A stretch of DNA of 64,000 nt from the NCBI GenBank assembly GCA_963932465.1, contig OZ010793.1, positions 256,815,333 to 256,879,332 of the forward strand, read 5' to 3'. The stretch is from Maratus speciosus. Its lineage: Eukaryota; Arthropoda; Arachnida; Araneae; Salticidae. The notes under the pieces were generated by a model. It made no database searches and was not told the origin of the DNA. It saw nothing but the letters and a program-made list of their open reading frames with translations. The position numbers and the translations under genes were made by a program. Of the stretch, positions 1 to 12,391 are shown one piece after another; position 1 is the first letter of the stretch; each line of letters opens with the position of its first letter.

Positions 1-417
1 GAAAAAAACATTTGCGAATTAAAGCGGGTGTATCTTTTGTTTTTTCTTTCTAAGACTTGTCATTTATGATTAATCTTCCCCATCACGAGAAAGTAAAGTA
101 AAAACTATAGCATTGCATTGTGAAGGAAATGTATTACGGGTCCATTTCTATCGCGTGTCTCAAATCGGTTCTCAAAAGTAAAAAAAAAAAAAAAAAAAAA
201 AGGATTTTTCAACACTTAACAACGCGAAAATTTCTGATTCATTTTTAAACATAAAAGCATGATATTTGCAGGCATGATTATTGAAGTGATTTGCAATCGA
301 ACAGTTTCCTTTTTTTTTTCTTTTTCCGATTAATGGTAATTACATCTTGAGTTTATAAGCAATATTTTTCTTAAGGCGGTATAGTTTATTTTCTTCCTGC
401 GCTATTACATCCAGAAA
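1..417. other. AT-rich sequence, no gene seen
   Basis: I see no open frame, tRNA or element boundary here. There is a poly-A run near 180-200 and a T-rich run near 310-325. Confidence 0.5.
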
Positions 418-575
418 TTCGATTCAAAACGTCAACTTTGACAGCATTTTCCGAACGATCTTCTACCTTTACTTAAAAATGAAAAAAATTTCTGTTACAT
501 ATTAGTTTCTTAATAAGATTACCTCCCTATGAATTTAAAAATGAGTCAGAAAGTAGTCTGTTTGGATTTATTCAC
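418..575. repeat. Fragment of Helentron-like family 1 interior
   Basis: The stretch with a CTTTGACAGCATTTT-type motif followed by ATGAGTCAGAAA and a TTTGGATT motif matches the interior of the family-1 element near 60945-61110. The start of a 86-codon open frame at 529 lies in this repeat, so that frame is not treated as a gene. No element ends are visible. Confidence 0.5.
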
Positions 576-1149
576 TAGAAAGCAAGTTGCTTTCTGTTCG
601 TTTAAAAGTATCGGAACAGATAATGAAGAATTTTCAATGAAATCAGAGTTCTTAAAGTTTGGGCTAATTCAAAATCAATTGAGATTAGATGATGATGATG
701 AAGACATGGAATTGTGCAAAAGATTTTATATAATTGAAAGAACAGTGTTAATGCATTTTAGAATTTTTAAGGCATTTTCTAGAAAATAATATAAAAATTA
801 ACTAAAAGCAATGGTCTCACTAATTAATTGCAAAAATTGGAATTTAGTGTTCATTTAGTAACTATTATCAACAGTCAGGCTCTTAATTTAATCTTTTCTT
901 TTTTTATACAAAATTTCTTTTGTAAATTGATTAAAAATAATACGAAGGTTTCTTTTGCGCATGCTCGAATGATCCCCATTCGAATACCAAAATTATTCAT
1001 TATGCCCCTCACGAATTCTGGCAGGAAAATAGACTCTGGCAATAAGGTACTTTTTCTTTAAATTCTTGTTGTACTTTATTTTAAATGGAAATAATTTGTA
1101 AAATGGTCACATTTAAGTTTTTCTTTTTTTCAATATCTGATTATATATC

Positions 1150-1366
1150 TAATTATATAGAGGAAATTCGGGTATTATGGAATGGTGGGACAATATGTAA
1201 TACGCCAATATCTGGACCGTACGGTGCTTCAGCCAAGCCTAAACCTGCCAAAGAACTTCCTAATATTGCCGTGATGCACTGCGGCGAGTTCGTTTTGATA
1301 CTGACATAGGAGCGACGAGTGAAATCAAATCTTATTGTCAATTGTTGCAGTTTTTTGCAGGTAAGT
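1150..1366. other. Coding-like island, unidentified
   Basis: This ~200-bp patch is clearly richer in G+C than its surroundings. A T-rich tract followed by TATAG precedes it and a consensus donor-like CAGGTAAGT (about 1358-1366) follows it, which would suit an internal exon on the plus strand. However, all three plus frames contain stops by 1340. The minus strand is open over 1153-1341 (62 codons) but matches no family I recognise. It could be a decayed exon or a transposase fragment. Confidence 0.2.
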
Positions 1367-1625
1367 TTTATAATATTCGTATTTATTAAAAGACCTCTCT
1401 GTCAGTGAAGTTAACCAAGCTCAGTATTAAGTTGAACAGTTATATTTATTGCTGTGTTAGTCAGTTTACCTCTCTGCTAACATGTTGATGAGTGAAGACT
1501 TTTTTTTTTCAAAAGGCGTGTCGGGTAATAAGGAATATCAGCTAGACGATTCTTTCAAGGTGAGCCTAGTGAACGTATGATCGTACACTCTGACGAATCA
1601 TCTGAGATTTTTTTTTTTTTTTTTT

Positions 1626-1786
1626 TTTTTTAACCAGGTTGTACAACAGATGAGGAAGGTGCCTGTTTTGCATTGGAAAATATTCAAAGGATGGAAGAGG
1701 GGAGGAGTGGATAAAATGCCTGACGTGGGTCCATGTGGTGAGGCCGAAACAACAGACTATATTTGTGACGTCTGTAAAAATTAAAA
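1626..1786 (+). pseudogene. Zinc-finger C-terminus of a transposase, relic
   Basis: In two frames the sequence spells the end of a PHD-like zinc finger: Trp-Ile-Lys-Cys then Trp-Val-His near 1708-1735, and after a frame change Asp-Tyr-Ile-Cys-Asp-Val-Cys-Lys followed by a stop at about 1780. Fingers of this W-x-x-C / W-x-H / Y-I-C-x-x-C layout are common at the C-terminus of arthropod pogo-like and related transposases (family knowledge). Frameshifts and a missing Cys pair show it is broken. A host zinc-finger gene is the alternative, but no further exons are seen. Confidence 0.4.
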
Positions 1787-1842
1787 TAGTTTTTCAAAGA
1801 GTATGACGATTTGTAAATGATGTACTTCTGTTTACTCATTAA

Positions 1843-2559
1843 GGGGGTCCGGGACACATTTTCAAAAAAATTTTATTTATTGAGTTAAAATTTTGAATTT
1901 TTTTGTGATGGTTAACCATATCATTTGTAAACAAAATCGCATAATAAAACTTCTCATATTTTTTTTTTTTATTTAAAATTTAATTTTTTTTTAAAGTGGG
2001 GTAGTTTAAAATCGTTTTAACTCGAAATATTATTTATAGAATTTCAATTTGTTTTCATTTAAATAAACAGAAATATATGTTTTAATTTAGATTCAGCATT
2101 TAAAAAAAATTAATTAAAAAAAATTAAAAATATTTAAAGTAAAAATTGGAAAAAAATGATGTAACTTAAAAAAAAAAAAAAAAATCATATTTTCAAAAGT
2201 AATTTATATTTTTTAATTTGCTGAATCTAAATTAAAGTAAAGCTATTGAAAAAGACATATTCCAAGTTTGAACCCTTTATCTGTACCGGTTCTTGATTTA
2301 TAACAATTTAAGTATTAGTAATGGTGAAAAAAACCCATCATGAAGAAAAACGCAATTTCACAAGAACTCGTTTCCTTGACAACCATAGTTTGAGAGGTAG
2401 ATTTTGAAAACAAACCAAAACGAAAAAATTAATATTTCCTGTTCTAATTAAGATAGAAATATGATTTAAGCGTCATTTTAAGCAGAAAACAACAGAAAAA
2501 TTTTTAATTCCATAAAATTTTTTTTTGAAAATTTGAAGATTTTTGTGTCTCGGACCCCC
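1843..2559. mobile_element. Inverted-repeat element with GGGGGTCC ends
   Basis: The ends are GGGGGTCCGGGACACA on the left and, on the complement, GGGGGTCCGAGACACA on the right, followed by A/T-rich arms. The 717-bp interior is almost pure A/T with no open frame. No convincing target duplication is visible, so the superfamily is left open. Confidence 0.7.
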
Positions 2560-2675
2560 AAAAGTAATCTTGGATATTCTTGTAAATCAAAGTTTTTTCT
2601 TGCAATTTTAATCTTACTTATAACCTTATTCTACATAACCCGATTGGTTTCTATTACCCGAAAAGTGTAATTCTT

Positions 2676-3593
2676 TTAGGTAGATTTCGTAAGAAATACT
2701 ACCTATTGCAGTCGTTACCATGGTGCGACTTTTGAAAAATTCCTTCATAACTTTTCATTATAGGACCCCAGGAACCCAAAACCACCCTCACCTAAAAGGT
2801 TATGTATGTATGTATGTACTAAATTTTGTCCGCACGATAAAAGTCGCAATTATGTACGGATTGTCCTCAAACTCGCCAACAACTTTGATATGGCTAATAT
2901 ATCGGCGGGGATTGAAAATGGGCGAAATCGTCCCAAGAGGGTGGAAATGGGGAGGGTTCAAAATTTTGAATACTGTCTTAACATGATTCTGATAAAACCA
3001 GCTCTTACACAACAATGGCAGGAAAAAAAATAAAAGTTTTTCCTTATAGCAGTTGCTAACAATTAAAAAAAAAAAAAAATCTCACCACAACAATTACTTT
3101 TCTATTGAAAAGTTTTCACGTGTAAAATTAAATAGATTGACAAATTGAAAACAAATTGAATATTACGTCATAAGTTTTCTAGAGCAAGATTTCAGCATGA
3201 AAACTCAAAATAAAATAAATAGTTTGACGAATTAAAAAAATATGTATATTGCGTCATATTGGAAATATAATGGACCTCAGCAGGTGAATATGTAACGCCA
3301 TGTGAGTTTGAAGAAACGTATTAAAACATGATAAAAACCCGACTATGGAAATATTAACATATTTTAACACTTTAAAGTTATCTGAATTTTTTGTAACCAT
3401 TTTTTAAACCTATTCCATATACATGTGTGTGTGTATTCGTGTATATTATAATTTTCACAAAAAGTTTAGATCCCTACAGCTCACTCTTTGTGAAGAAACT
3501 GGGTTTATTTCTAATCTTGATTTAAGTTTTGTTGGAGAATTTAGTACTTAATTTCGAAATCTACCTCCGCCTGTAGGCCCGAGACGGCAGGGA
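2676..3593 (-). mobile_element. Helentron-like family 1, copy A
   Basis: Read on the minus strand, the element begins TCCCTGCCGTCTCGGGCC, has the motif AGGTAGATTTCG soon after, and ends with a hairpin whose last arm is CGAAATCTACCT followed by AA. The 5' motif is the exact complement of that arm. This layout (subterminal 5' motif, terminal 3' hairpin, CTAA end, microsatellite inside) is typical of Helentron-associated non-autonomous elements. At 918 bp it is a short copy with a GTAT microsatellite near 2802-2818. Close relatives are at 43699-46011, 58221-61953 and 58821-60048. Confidence 0.55.
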
Positions 3594-3900
3594 TTTTTTT
3601 TTTAAATCTAAATATTGATATGCATTTTTTTTTTTCAATTTAAACGCATTAATAACGAGTTAAGAAATAATCAAAGTTTCACCTTTACTGATTTTTAATA
3701 TATTTCATTTTTTTTAACTTAAAAATCAAAATGTAAATGATATTCATAATACCCGAACTTCCTCTATAAATTATTATTATCTGCGATGGCCAGATGATCT
3801 GATTACGGCCCAGCAGGGAACATCCCCGCCCTTAGAGCATCAAACTTTCCCTAGGAAAATTCCGGCTTTTACACTTATTAAATATTTAAAAATGCAAATT
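3594..3900. other. No gene seen
   Basis: AT-rich sequence with T-runs. Nothing recognisable apart from a short GC-richer patch near 3786-3840. Confidence 0.4.
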
Positions 3901-3913
3901 CTTCTCCGACACT

Positions 3914-4036
3914 CCATCAGGGTATATAATCTGGAAATCAGGGAACCATGGAAAAATCAGGGAGGTTTATCAATCTGGAAAAATCAGGGAAAAGTCAAGG
4001 AACTTTGTAAAAATTCTCGAAAATCAGTGAAATTTG
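3914..4036. repeat. ATCAGGGAA-type short repeats
   Basis: The motif (G)GAAATCAGGGA recurs at least five times within about 120 bp, and related copies appear near 5205-5260. The spacing is irregular. It resembles the interior of a decayed transposon rather than a clean microsatellite. Confidence 0.5.
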
Positions 4037-5910
4037 TCTGTATGCAAAAATATTTGCATTTTCACGTTGCCAACGATACTGATTCGTTTATTTTATATAC
4101 CATATTTTTTTTAATGCTGATTCGTCTTTCCCAATATTTTTAAAAGATGCATGTGGTATGAATTTTTTATATTTAACGCAAATTAAGGTGATCAGATGTC
4201 CTCATTTTCTGTGAATAGTGTTTATATTGAAGTCAATTTGCCCATTTAAAAAAAATTTAAATGATACATAACCTGACCAGATGGCCAGCTTAATCCAATC
4301 GCTATCCCGTCAGATACAGATATGTCTTAGAAATGAACATTCTTCAGAAAATGAGGAAATTTTCTAATCACCCTATATCCATTAACCACTATATGAAGTT
4401 GTTGGACTAAAGTTTGAGTTCGGATTTATAAAACTGTCAACCAATACTTTGTGAATATTAGACAATTTTTATGTTTTTCTGTTTTTTTTTTAACTATTTG
4501 AAAAAAATGGTTATTGTTCTCTTCAGGGTAGGAAATCAAAAGCATATCTGAAGGTTTTTATTGGTTTAATCCGCAATTTATTCGTTTTCTGATTGGTCTA
4601 TACAGTAATCTGTATTTCCCTTTACTTTCAAAAGAGATGGATACCTTCTGTTGCCATTATGACAAAAAAGTAATAAAAACTACAAAAAAAACTTAATAAC
4701 TCAGAAACAGATTGAGATACAGCTTTCAAACAAATTGCATTTAAAAGTACATTTTTTCTCTCTATACGACGGTGTAAAAAGTAATAGTGTGGGATGTTTA
4801 GAAGTTTAAGAATGAAATTTCATTTAAAATGTGTCGTCAGATTTCTTAGAAATCTGACGATAGGAAAGCCTTTTCCCGAACAGCCAATGAAATGTTTGGA
4901 TAATACATAAGTTTCAGGTGGATAATACGTACGAGTCGCAGGCGATTTTTGTCGCTTGGAATTTTTACGTGTAATAACACTATTAATGTTTAATTCATGG
5001 CGTACATAAAATATGATCAACTCCGTGCGATTTTCTATGTTTTAAATTTTAGTCTTTGAAAAAAATCATTTTCCAAATGGTCGTTGTAATTTGTTAAATT
5101 GAATTTTTTTTTCTCAAATGAGATATTAGCTAGCTCAATTAGTGCGTTATACGAGGAAGCAGCATACATGAAAAAATACCGTATGCGCGTATTTTTAATA
5201 TTAGAAATCAGGGAAATCTGATAAAGATAGTTGGGGAAATCACAGAAAAATTAGGAAGTTTTTTTTTACAATTTCTGTAGACACTCTGTCCATCTGCTGC
5301 AGAAATCCCTCCCGGAGAAAATTGTATGAATAGAACTTTATCTGTCTGTTGTACTCACACTAGCTCTCACAGATTGACACAAAATTAAAGCATATGTCAA
5401 AGAAAAAGACAACATTTTTCTTTTTGAAAATAGTTATTCCATCTTCCTTAAGACGTAAAGGCTCATTTCCTGTGTTATATTACAAAACAGAAATCCTTGA
5501 AAAATTAAATGAATTGGCAAAATCCATTTTGTACTGTCAATAATTTTGACAAAACTATAGACTATTACATTGATAGATATTTTTCTTGACCTTTAAATTT
5601 TAGCGTAATTCTTATTACTCTTTTTATATAAAATTATTTCAAAACTCTGACATTCAATTGTTTTCGTGTTTAAAGTACATAAAAACCCATTACTTGAAGT
5701 TCAAAAAGGATTTTCCCACTGTAAGTTTCGCGTTGATTTTATTTTTCTTCATTATATTATCAGCTTTTTCTATTGATAGAAATTGTTGTTTATTGAGAAG
5801 ATGGATCTGATTAAAAATGACAAAATGAAGTACGATACGAGAAAAACCCGACGTTTTGTCACATTATTAGGTTTTTTTTTTTTTTTTTTTTTACAGAATT
5901 AAATCCACCA
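4037..5910. other. AT-rich intergenic stretch
   Basis: No gene is supported. Around 4600-4760 the sequence is, in reverse complement, related to the flank at 40491-40620, next to the insertion point of the element at 38319-40490. It may therefore be an unoccupied relative of that site. A short imperfect inverted repeat (TCAGATTTCTTAGAAATCTGA) is present near 4840. Confidence 0.4.
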
Positions 5911-6468
5911 CACTCTAAAAAACAAGAGCGTAAATTCCCACATAAAAACAGATATACTGCATGATACAAAAACGATTTGTCTATATGTGTAATGTGGCGT
6001 GTAAATTGCCAAATACACGCCTGGTGTGTCAGTTTCAAAACACACATTGTTCTGTGTATTTTGATGATAACACATTAAGCTGCTTAAGTGTGTAAAAAGT
6101 TATCAGGTAACTCTGAAATACGCAGTTTAAAGTGTAAATTGCACATGAGTACACATATATCTGTATAATATACAAAAACGATAGATTTTGTGCACATAGT
6201 AGATAACCTTATACTTTGGGATGTAAATTTTTAACTAAATATTTTCATGGTCGCAAAACAAATCAGTACAATTTTCTACGTTTACACACTTGTTTGAGTT
6301 TTTGAATGGACAACAAATTACGCACTTCCATTAAGGCCATAAATACACATAAATACAGGTACAAGTTTTACGACAAGAGTGTAGATTTTATGACAAAAGT
6401 GTAGTTTTACAAATTTACACATATATTTATGTAAAAGTGACTAATTTACACATTTATTTTTTAGAGTG
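5911..6468. mobile_element. MITE with CACTCTAAAAAA ends
   Basis: The left end CACTCTAAAAAACAA is matched on the complement of the right end by CACTCTAAAAAATAA. The 558-bp interior repeats GTGTAAATT or its complement many times, so the ends and interior share a core word. No coding sequence. No clear target duplication; superfamily not assigned. Confidence 0.7.
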
Positions 6469-6539
6469 CATACTGAAAGTCGTAGAAATACATTTTGAAA
6501 ATCAATTTTGAATGATTAGCTAATGAAATATAAATTACC

Positions 6540-8280
6540 AGAAGATCAATGCGAGGGTTTCGCATTGTTTCAGATTATTTCCTGATATGTTTTTACAATA
6601 TTTTAAAATTAATTACAGTTTTCTAACAAGCAATGTGTTTCAACAAAATGGGAGTGTCAAAAGACTGTTCAAAAACCTTTCGTATGATACCCCATTCATC
6701 TTTGTGCGTTTTGTGTGGGCATAAAAAAAGGATGTTGAGTAGAAATAATATATATACCAGTAGATCCGTGCGAAGCTTTCGCACCGCAGTCTTGGAGTTC
6801 ATATTTTATGATACATTTTTCGACGATTTATAATTAATTGCAATTTTATTTTTAATTAAACAGCTTGCTTTAACGGAATATAAGTATACAATATTAATAG
6901 CCTGTTCAAAAACCTTTCGTATAATACCACACTCATCGTTGGGCGCATGTGCATAGAAAAAAGGATGTTGACACACAGGCGTCGCGATGGGGGGTTATGG
7001 GGGAGCCTCCCCCCCAAATATATGTGAACTTGGGAAATTTGAGCTTAGAGTTGGGAAATTATAGATTTTTTAAACACTTTTCCTTTTTTTAAATAAAAAG
7101 TAAAAAAAAAAAAAAAAAAAAGAAAAAAGAATTTTTAATTGTTTTGCTGACTACCTTTCTGAGTTCTGTAACAGTAAAATAGTTCAACTTTCAAAAGAAA
7201 TGCAAAAAGCAGCCAGACTCAATTTCTCATTATGTTTCTCTGTGCTACGAAAATATCATACATTCATACATCTACCAGATCAGAATTTCTCTACTGTTGT
7301 CCGTCAACAGTGTCGCTAATACATTTCCTCCAAAACTTTGTTCCTTTCTCAAAAATCTAAAAATATAAGGCTATTTTCATATGAAGTACGATTATGACTC
7401 GTACACAATTGAAGACAAAAACTTTCATTAAATGAACCAATAATTATAATTTTTATGTTCTTAGCTTCAGCATTTTTCTTTGGAAAGATTTTTTGCATAT
7501 AAGTACCATTATCATTAAACACACATTGAGCATATCATTTTAGTTGGAAAATGGACCAATTTGTATCACGTTGGGAAATTTTTGAATTATAAGTTGGGAA
7601 AATTTTGAACCCCCCCCCCCCCCCCCCCCCCCGAAATTTTTTTTGTAGCTACACCTCTGTGTTGACATTAGAAATAATATGCATGACGATACTCAACCTA
7701 AAAGCATAGCGAAAATTCAGTATGCAATGTCAGATGTGAGCAAACAATCCTATCCAATGATACCTCATTCATCGTTGTATATTAGTTGAGAAAAAGAGAT
7801 GTTGACATCAGAAATAATCTATTCAGTAGACCCTTGCTAGGTTTTCGCACTGTAATCTTTGAGTTTATTTTCTGATACATTTTTCATTAATTTATAATTA
7901 ACTGCAATTTTTTAACCAAACAGCTTGTTTTAATGAAATATGAGTGTATTATGTCAACTCCTGTCCAAAAACTTTTCGTACAATGCCCCATTCATCGTTG
8001 TGCGTTTTGTATGTGCATATAGAAAAGGGGATGTTGACATCAGAAATAATATGCATGATGATATTTAACCTAAAAGTATAACGAAAATTCAGTATGCAAT
8101 GCCAGATGTGGCGGAAAAATCCTATCCAATGATACCTCATTCGTCGTTGTACGCTATATGTTAGTTAAATTCAGTGTGCGATGTCGGATGTGGCAAAAAA
8201 TACTTTCCAACGATACGTCATTCATCGTTATACGCTAGATATTAGTTGAGAAAAAGAGATGTTGACAACGGAAATAATAT
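6540..8280. repeat. Degenerate tandem repeats with GATGTTGACA motif
   Basis: At least six diverged copies of a block beginning CTGTTCAAAAACCTTTCGTA or CCTATCCAATGATACC, continuing CATTCATCGTTGT and ending GGATGTTGACATCAGAAATAAT, occur at about 6663, 6901, 7745, 7963, 8108 and 8190. Spacing is uneven (about 80-250 bp). A hAT element (6974-7659) is inserted in one GATGTTGACA block. Confidence 0.65.
6974..7659. mobile_element. Non-autonomous hAT-like element
   Basis: Perfect 8-bp direct repeats TGTTGACA flank the element (6966-6973 and 7660-7667), the hallmark of hAT insertion. Ends are CACAGGCGTCGCGA and, on the complement, CAGAGGTGTAGCTA. The element is 686 bp with no transposase. It has an A-rich tract near 7102-7130 and a run of 23 C (7610-7632) just inside the right end, mirrored by G/C runs near the left end. 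Confidence 0.8.
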
Positions 8281-8289
8281 ATATAGGTA

Positions 8290-9216
8290 GGGGAGTACAC
8301 AGTGAGGCAGCAGCCATTTTGACATATAGTTATAACTTTTTCTCTTAGCTGGAACACACACTGAACCACCTCATCTTATGCAACACGTGTATGTAGTTTC
8401 GGCACTCCGGTTACTCGTTCAACAAAATAGTAAGTAATTATTTATTTTACAGGTGTTGAAGTTACATAAACGTCCATTTTAGAGTTTATTTTTTTCATTA
8501 TAGCGTATATTTACTTAATCAAACCTAGTTATATCTAATGATAGACTATGTCGACAAAACGACACAAGCATTCAAAGCTGTGAAATTGATGATGAAGCAG
8601 ATATGGCATCCATTTTGTTACAACGTAACGAAAGTACACAGTGAGACACATAGTTGTGGTACACAGTGAGACGTGTCTCTCATTGTGTATCTACTGTGTT
8701 GTTCTGATGTAAAAAAAGTTATTTATTAATAAAAGAAGGGTTTTTTCTCTCTCTCTCTATCTGTGTATGTGTGTGAGGGGTGGGGGGTGGGGGGGGTTGG
8801 GTGCGATGGCTAGTGAAATCTACTAAACGTAAGAGGCTGAAAATTTGCATGAAGGTAGCCCAATGTCTGCCATTGTTCACCCGAGGCTCATATTTAAAAA
8901 AAAATTTAATCTAGAAATATTAATTAGAAGTCATAAACTGCAGAAAATTATTGATAGAGTGTAAAAATGTATGATTTATGAAAATATATACATTGTCTCA
9001 CTGTGTACCACAATTGGTACACAGTGAGACAGTTTTTGATACTCCGTTATTCTGCTTCTGTGCTTTTATAAATAACTTTTTTAAAACCATTTATACATTA
9101 ATGTGTAGTGTATTTGTGTAGCTTAAAGATGTAGCAAAAATTTTTTCAAAAGAATAAAAATCGTTGCCATTCGTTAAGTAATAATAATTTTCGTCTCACT
9201 GTGTACTACCCTCCCC
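8290..9216. mobile_element. TA-flanked element with GTACACAGTGAG ends
   Basis: The left end GGGGAGTACACAGTGAG and the complement of the right end GGGGAGGGTAGTACACAGTG are flanked by TA on both sides. The core TACACAGTGAGAC is repeated inside near 8633, 8660, 8997 and 9017 in both orientations. There is a CT/TG/G microsatellite near 8738-8800. No transposase remains. TA duplication and TAGGGGAG ends match the pogo-like element at 49195-51267, so both may belong to one superfamily. Confidence 0.7.
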
Positions 9217-9319
9217 TAAAGGTAGAAAAATGAATCAATCAATGTTTAAGAAAAGTGCCGTGGTTTTTTTTTTTTTTTTTTTTTTTTTCTTGCTTCATAA
9301 TTTAGAGAATAACTTATGT

Positions 9320-10690
9320 ATTTCAACACTTTTCGTTTCATAAGATACTTTGTAAGAACCCAAACATAATGTGCATGTTTGTATTTTTTATTAAGCTGCT
9401 AATATTAACCCTCAAATTCTTAGTGTAACTCAGGAGTTACATGATCTTTTTTTGCCATTTGGCGCTTTCTATTGCTCTTTTGGTGAACTATTATGCTTTA
9501 CTTCCGTGTGATAACATGCGTTTAAGGTCCCGATATCTGTTTTTGTTCTGATTTGTTATCAAAGGAGGTTATAATATTTTTTGTTGATACTGCTTGCAAT
9601 GTGCTCGACAGGCGTTTTTTCTCTATCTTTATAAGTTAGTTATTATTAATTCTGAAAACTATTAAAAGCATTATAAAAATTATTATATCGTTGAATAGTT
9701 GTTATTGTGCAGCGTAAACACTTTAAAGTAAGTCTATAATTTAAAATTATCATTTTTTGAGCAATTTTTGTTATGAAACTCAGGAGTGACATTATGTAAA
9801 CAGAAACATAAATAAATTTTTTCACTGTTTTTCTAGTGGATATGAAACAAGAACGAAAAATCATGCATAAGGGATAGATTATGAAACATTTTACAACACT
9901 CAGAATATCGTTAATAAATTTCATTTTCTCATACAATGAAATGCGCTGTCTGAATAAACCATTTAAAAAGCAGATAACGCAGTAAAAATGCACTATCAGA
10001 AATTTCTGTTCATAGTCAAGAATGTAAATGAATTCTTTCGTGAAGTTCAGTATAGGTGTATCGTGTATGATCTATAGAATTTATACACAGCACGTATTAC
10101 ACTAAAAATGAGTTAAGTTTAAACATGTATACAACAGCACAAATATTTTATGTGTTTCTGTAAATGAACTATGAATTTTATGCTTTCCGTAATTTATAGA
10201 AAACATTTAGTAGTGCACCTCAGTGGTGCATATTATTTTTATCATGTTTGAAGTAATTAATATCAATAAAATACTCTGTAAACAATTTTTCTCCATAGAT
10301 TAAAAGGTAATGGAATTCTTTTGTGCGCTCATGTAAACGAACTATAAATGCTACATATTCTAGAAAAAATGTTGTATATCAACCTCAATGATGTATATCA
10401 ATTTTAATATGCTTGAAGTATCGTAACATTATTAAAATGCACAGCAAATAATATATCCCCATTGACCCTAATGTAACATATTTCTTTTGTACGTCCCTGT
10501 AAAAGAACTATAAATGCTACACACTTCATTTTCAAAAGCGAACATGTTATAGTAATCCTCAATTACATTATATAAATTACATGGCAATCCGAGTATATTT
10601 ACAAAAGTTAGAGCACAGACAGACGGCAGATAGACAGATGAACTGAAATCATAAACATTTTTGCCTTATGTTGGAAAGTGTTAAAAATAC
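9320..10690 (+). mobile_element. Helentron-like family 4, satellite-filled copy
   Basis: Between about 10000 and 10600 a ~150-bp unit recurs, recognised by GTAAA(C/T)GAACTATAAATGCTAC and by ACCTCA(A/G)TG(A/G)TGTA. It is followed by CAGACAGACGGCAGA and an imperfect terminal hairpin (AACATTTTT...GGAAAGTGTT, to about 10685). A matching AACACTTTTC motif lies at about 9327. The minus-strand relative at 30727-31490 has the same order. The 5' boundary is approximate. Confidence 0.45.
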
Positions 10691-10864
10691 CGTAACTTTT
10701 CAAAGCTAGGGACCCTACTGGTCTACATTTAAGGAAATGAAATTGAAAGGAAACACTCTTGAGTCATATGCAAGTCCTTGAATACGTGAGTCAGTTACGC
10801 TTCTTCCTTGAGCGAGATAAAAATTAGACGTATGGACTGGAATAACTTGTATCAGTATTAAAAA

Positions 10865-10955
10865 GAACTTCAAAGATAAAAAGTAGGATGAGATATCTTT
10901 TTAATCTAACGCGATATACAATCGGCGATATCGAACAAAACTTACGTACAGTTAT
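10865..10955 (+). repeat. Dispersed repeat shared with 23913-24002
   Basis: About 90 bp, including AGGATGAGATATCTTTTTAA, matches 23913-24002 at roughly 90% identity in the same orientation. A 77-codon open frame starting at 10888 lies across it and is not supported as a gene. Confidence 0.6.
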
Positions 10956-11195
10956 TCCGTTAATGCTCAGTTCCATTCCACTGACTACCAATATAGCCAA
11001 GTTCTCTCGTCAGCAGATTGAGCCCAAAAAAAGACATTTTTCTGATTCTGGAATAAATCGTTATATTTTTCCTACAAAGTGCTACAATTTATGCGTATGT
11101 ATGACCTGTAGTACTTACTAGCAGGGGCGGCGCCAGAACTTGCCCGACGAGGGGGCACAGAATCCCCGACAGGGGGGCCTAATTTATAATATATA

Positions 11196-11861
11196 CAGTA
11201 GAGTGTCGATTATCCGGACGCCGATTAACCAGATTGCCCAATAAACCGGATCGATCAAGGTTCATACGTTTTTTCCCAACCTTCTCCAAAATTGTTTAAG
11301 TGAAACTTCTTTAGGTGTGGCAAGGTGAATTTGACTGGATGTCACGAAAGTTAACCGTTAAATAACGATTTCCTAATCAGGAAATAATAAAATCGTCAAC
11401 AAATGCAAAGACAGCAATGCATAAAATCAACTGTTTCTAGAACCTAAGAAGTTTCACTTCTAACGCGCGGGAGTCCCACGCAGAAAAAAGAAAATGCCCT
11501 CTAGGAAGCAGAAGTCTATTCTTTTCCCTATCACAATGAATTTTTTTTCAATGTACGTACTGTAGAGTGTATGTATATATGCATGTAATAATTTCTATGC
11601 GTACGTCTAAGTATAAGTTTGTCCCAATTTTGTAGAAAATAAAATTTTAAAAAAGTAAAAAAATAAAAATAAAAAATAACTTCTAAACACGCCTTAATAC
11701 GCTAAAATGCGCACAACCACAATTGCCAGTCCGGGAAAAAGTGCCTGGAAAAAGTGGGAAGGGAAGTGACCTGCAAAACATTACCATTAGGTGTTTTTAA
11801 AAGTTGTCCAATTATCCGGATTTTTCATTCCTGACCCGTCCGGATAATCGGCGCCCTACTG
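11196..11861. mobile_element. pogo/Tigger-like MITE
   Basis: The left end CAGTAGAGTGTCGATTATCC follows TA. The complement of the right end reads CAGTAGGGCGCCGATTATCC. CAGTAGA...GATTATCCG ends are characteristic of Tigger/pogo elements (family knowledge). The right flank is TC rather than TA, so the duplication has decayed. The 666-bp element has no coding sequence and sits inside the large hAT element. Related single ends are at 40863 and 52263. Confidence 0.75.
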
Positions 11862-11865
11862 TCTC

Positions 11866-12060
11866 CTCGAGCCCGAGTTTGTCCCGAAGCCCGAGCTTGG
11901 TAAAAGTTTCTGAACCGGGCTTAAATTTTATCTGAAAACTCGGTACGGGCTCGAGCTAAATTTTATCTTTAAAAAAGTTGGTCCGGGATCGAACTTCCTT
12001 CTTCCCGGTACACGTCCGGGTCTTATATTTTTTTCTGTTTATTCGGGCCGGACCGGGACT
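11866..12060. repeat. GGGCC/CCGGG-rich repeat remnant
   Basis: Degenerate words such as GCCCGAG, CCGGGC and GGGCCGG alternate with TTTTATC tracts, as at the ends of the elements at 15291-16346 and 17889-23748. No clean ends are visible, so this is taken as a broken relative of that family. Confidence 0.5.
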
Positions 12061-12391
12061 GTATTTAATTTTTTTCCCTTGTCGTGGTAACTTTTCTCCT
12101 TTATCAGTGGTTTAAATGAACAACAAAACATTTCTTTGTTTCTTTTTTTTTTGTTTTTTAAATAACAGGTGGAATATGTTTCGCGTCCGGATTTGGCATA
12201 TCCCGAAACGCGCAGGTCTCTAACACTCACACTGCTATTTAAATTATAGATGAATTGGACAGGGCCAAAACCTTTTTATTCCAGATATAAATTTCGGAGC
12301 TTGTCAAAGAATATTGTAGATAAATAAAGTGAAAATAGCTCTTAAGGTTATTTTGGAAACACGCTACTAGTCACCTAATCTTCATAGGTGG

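Noticed and set aside
529..789. 86-codon open frame starting MNLKMSQK
   Set aside because: Its start region matches the interior of Helentron-like family 1 and no domain is visible.
9646..9993. 115-codon minus-strand open frame, the longest in the window
   Set aside because: It lies in AT-rich satellite-like sequence of a Helentron-like element, is low in complexity (F/I/Y/K-rich), and shows no recognisable domain.
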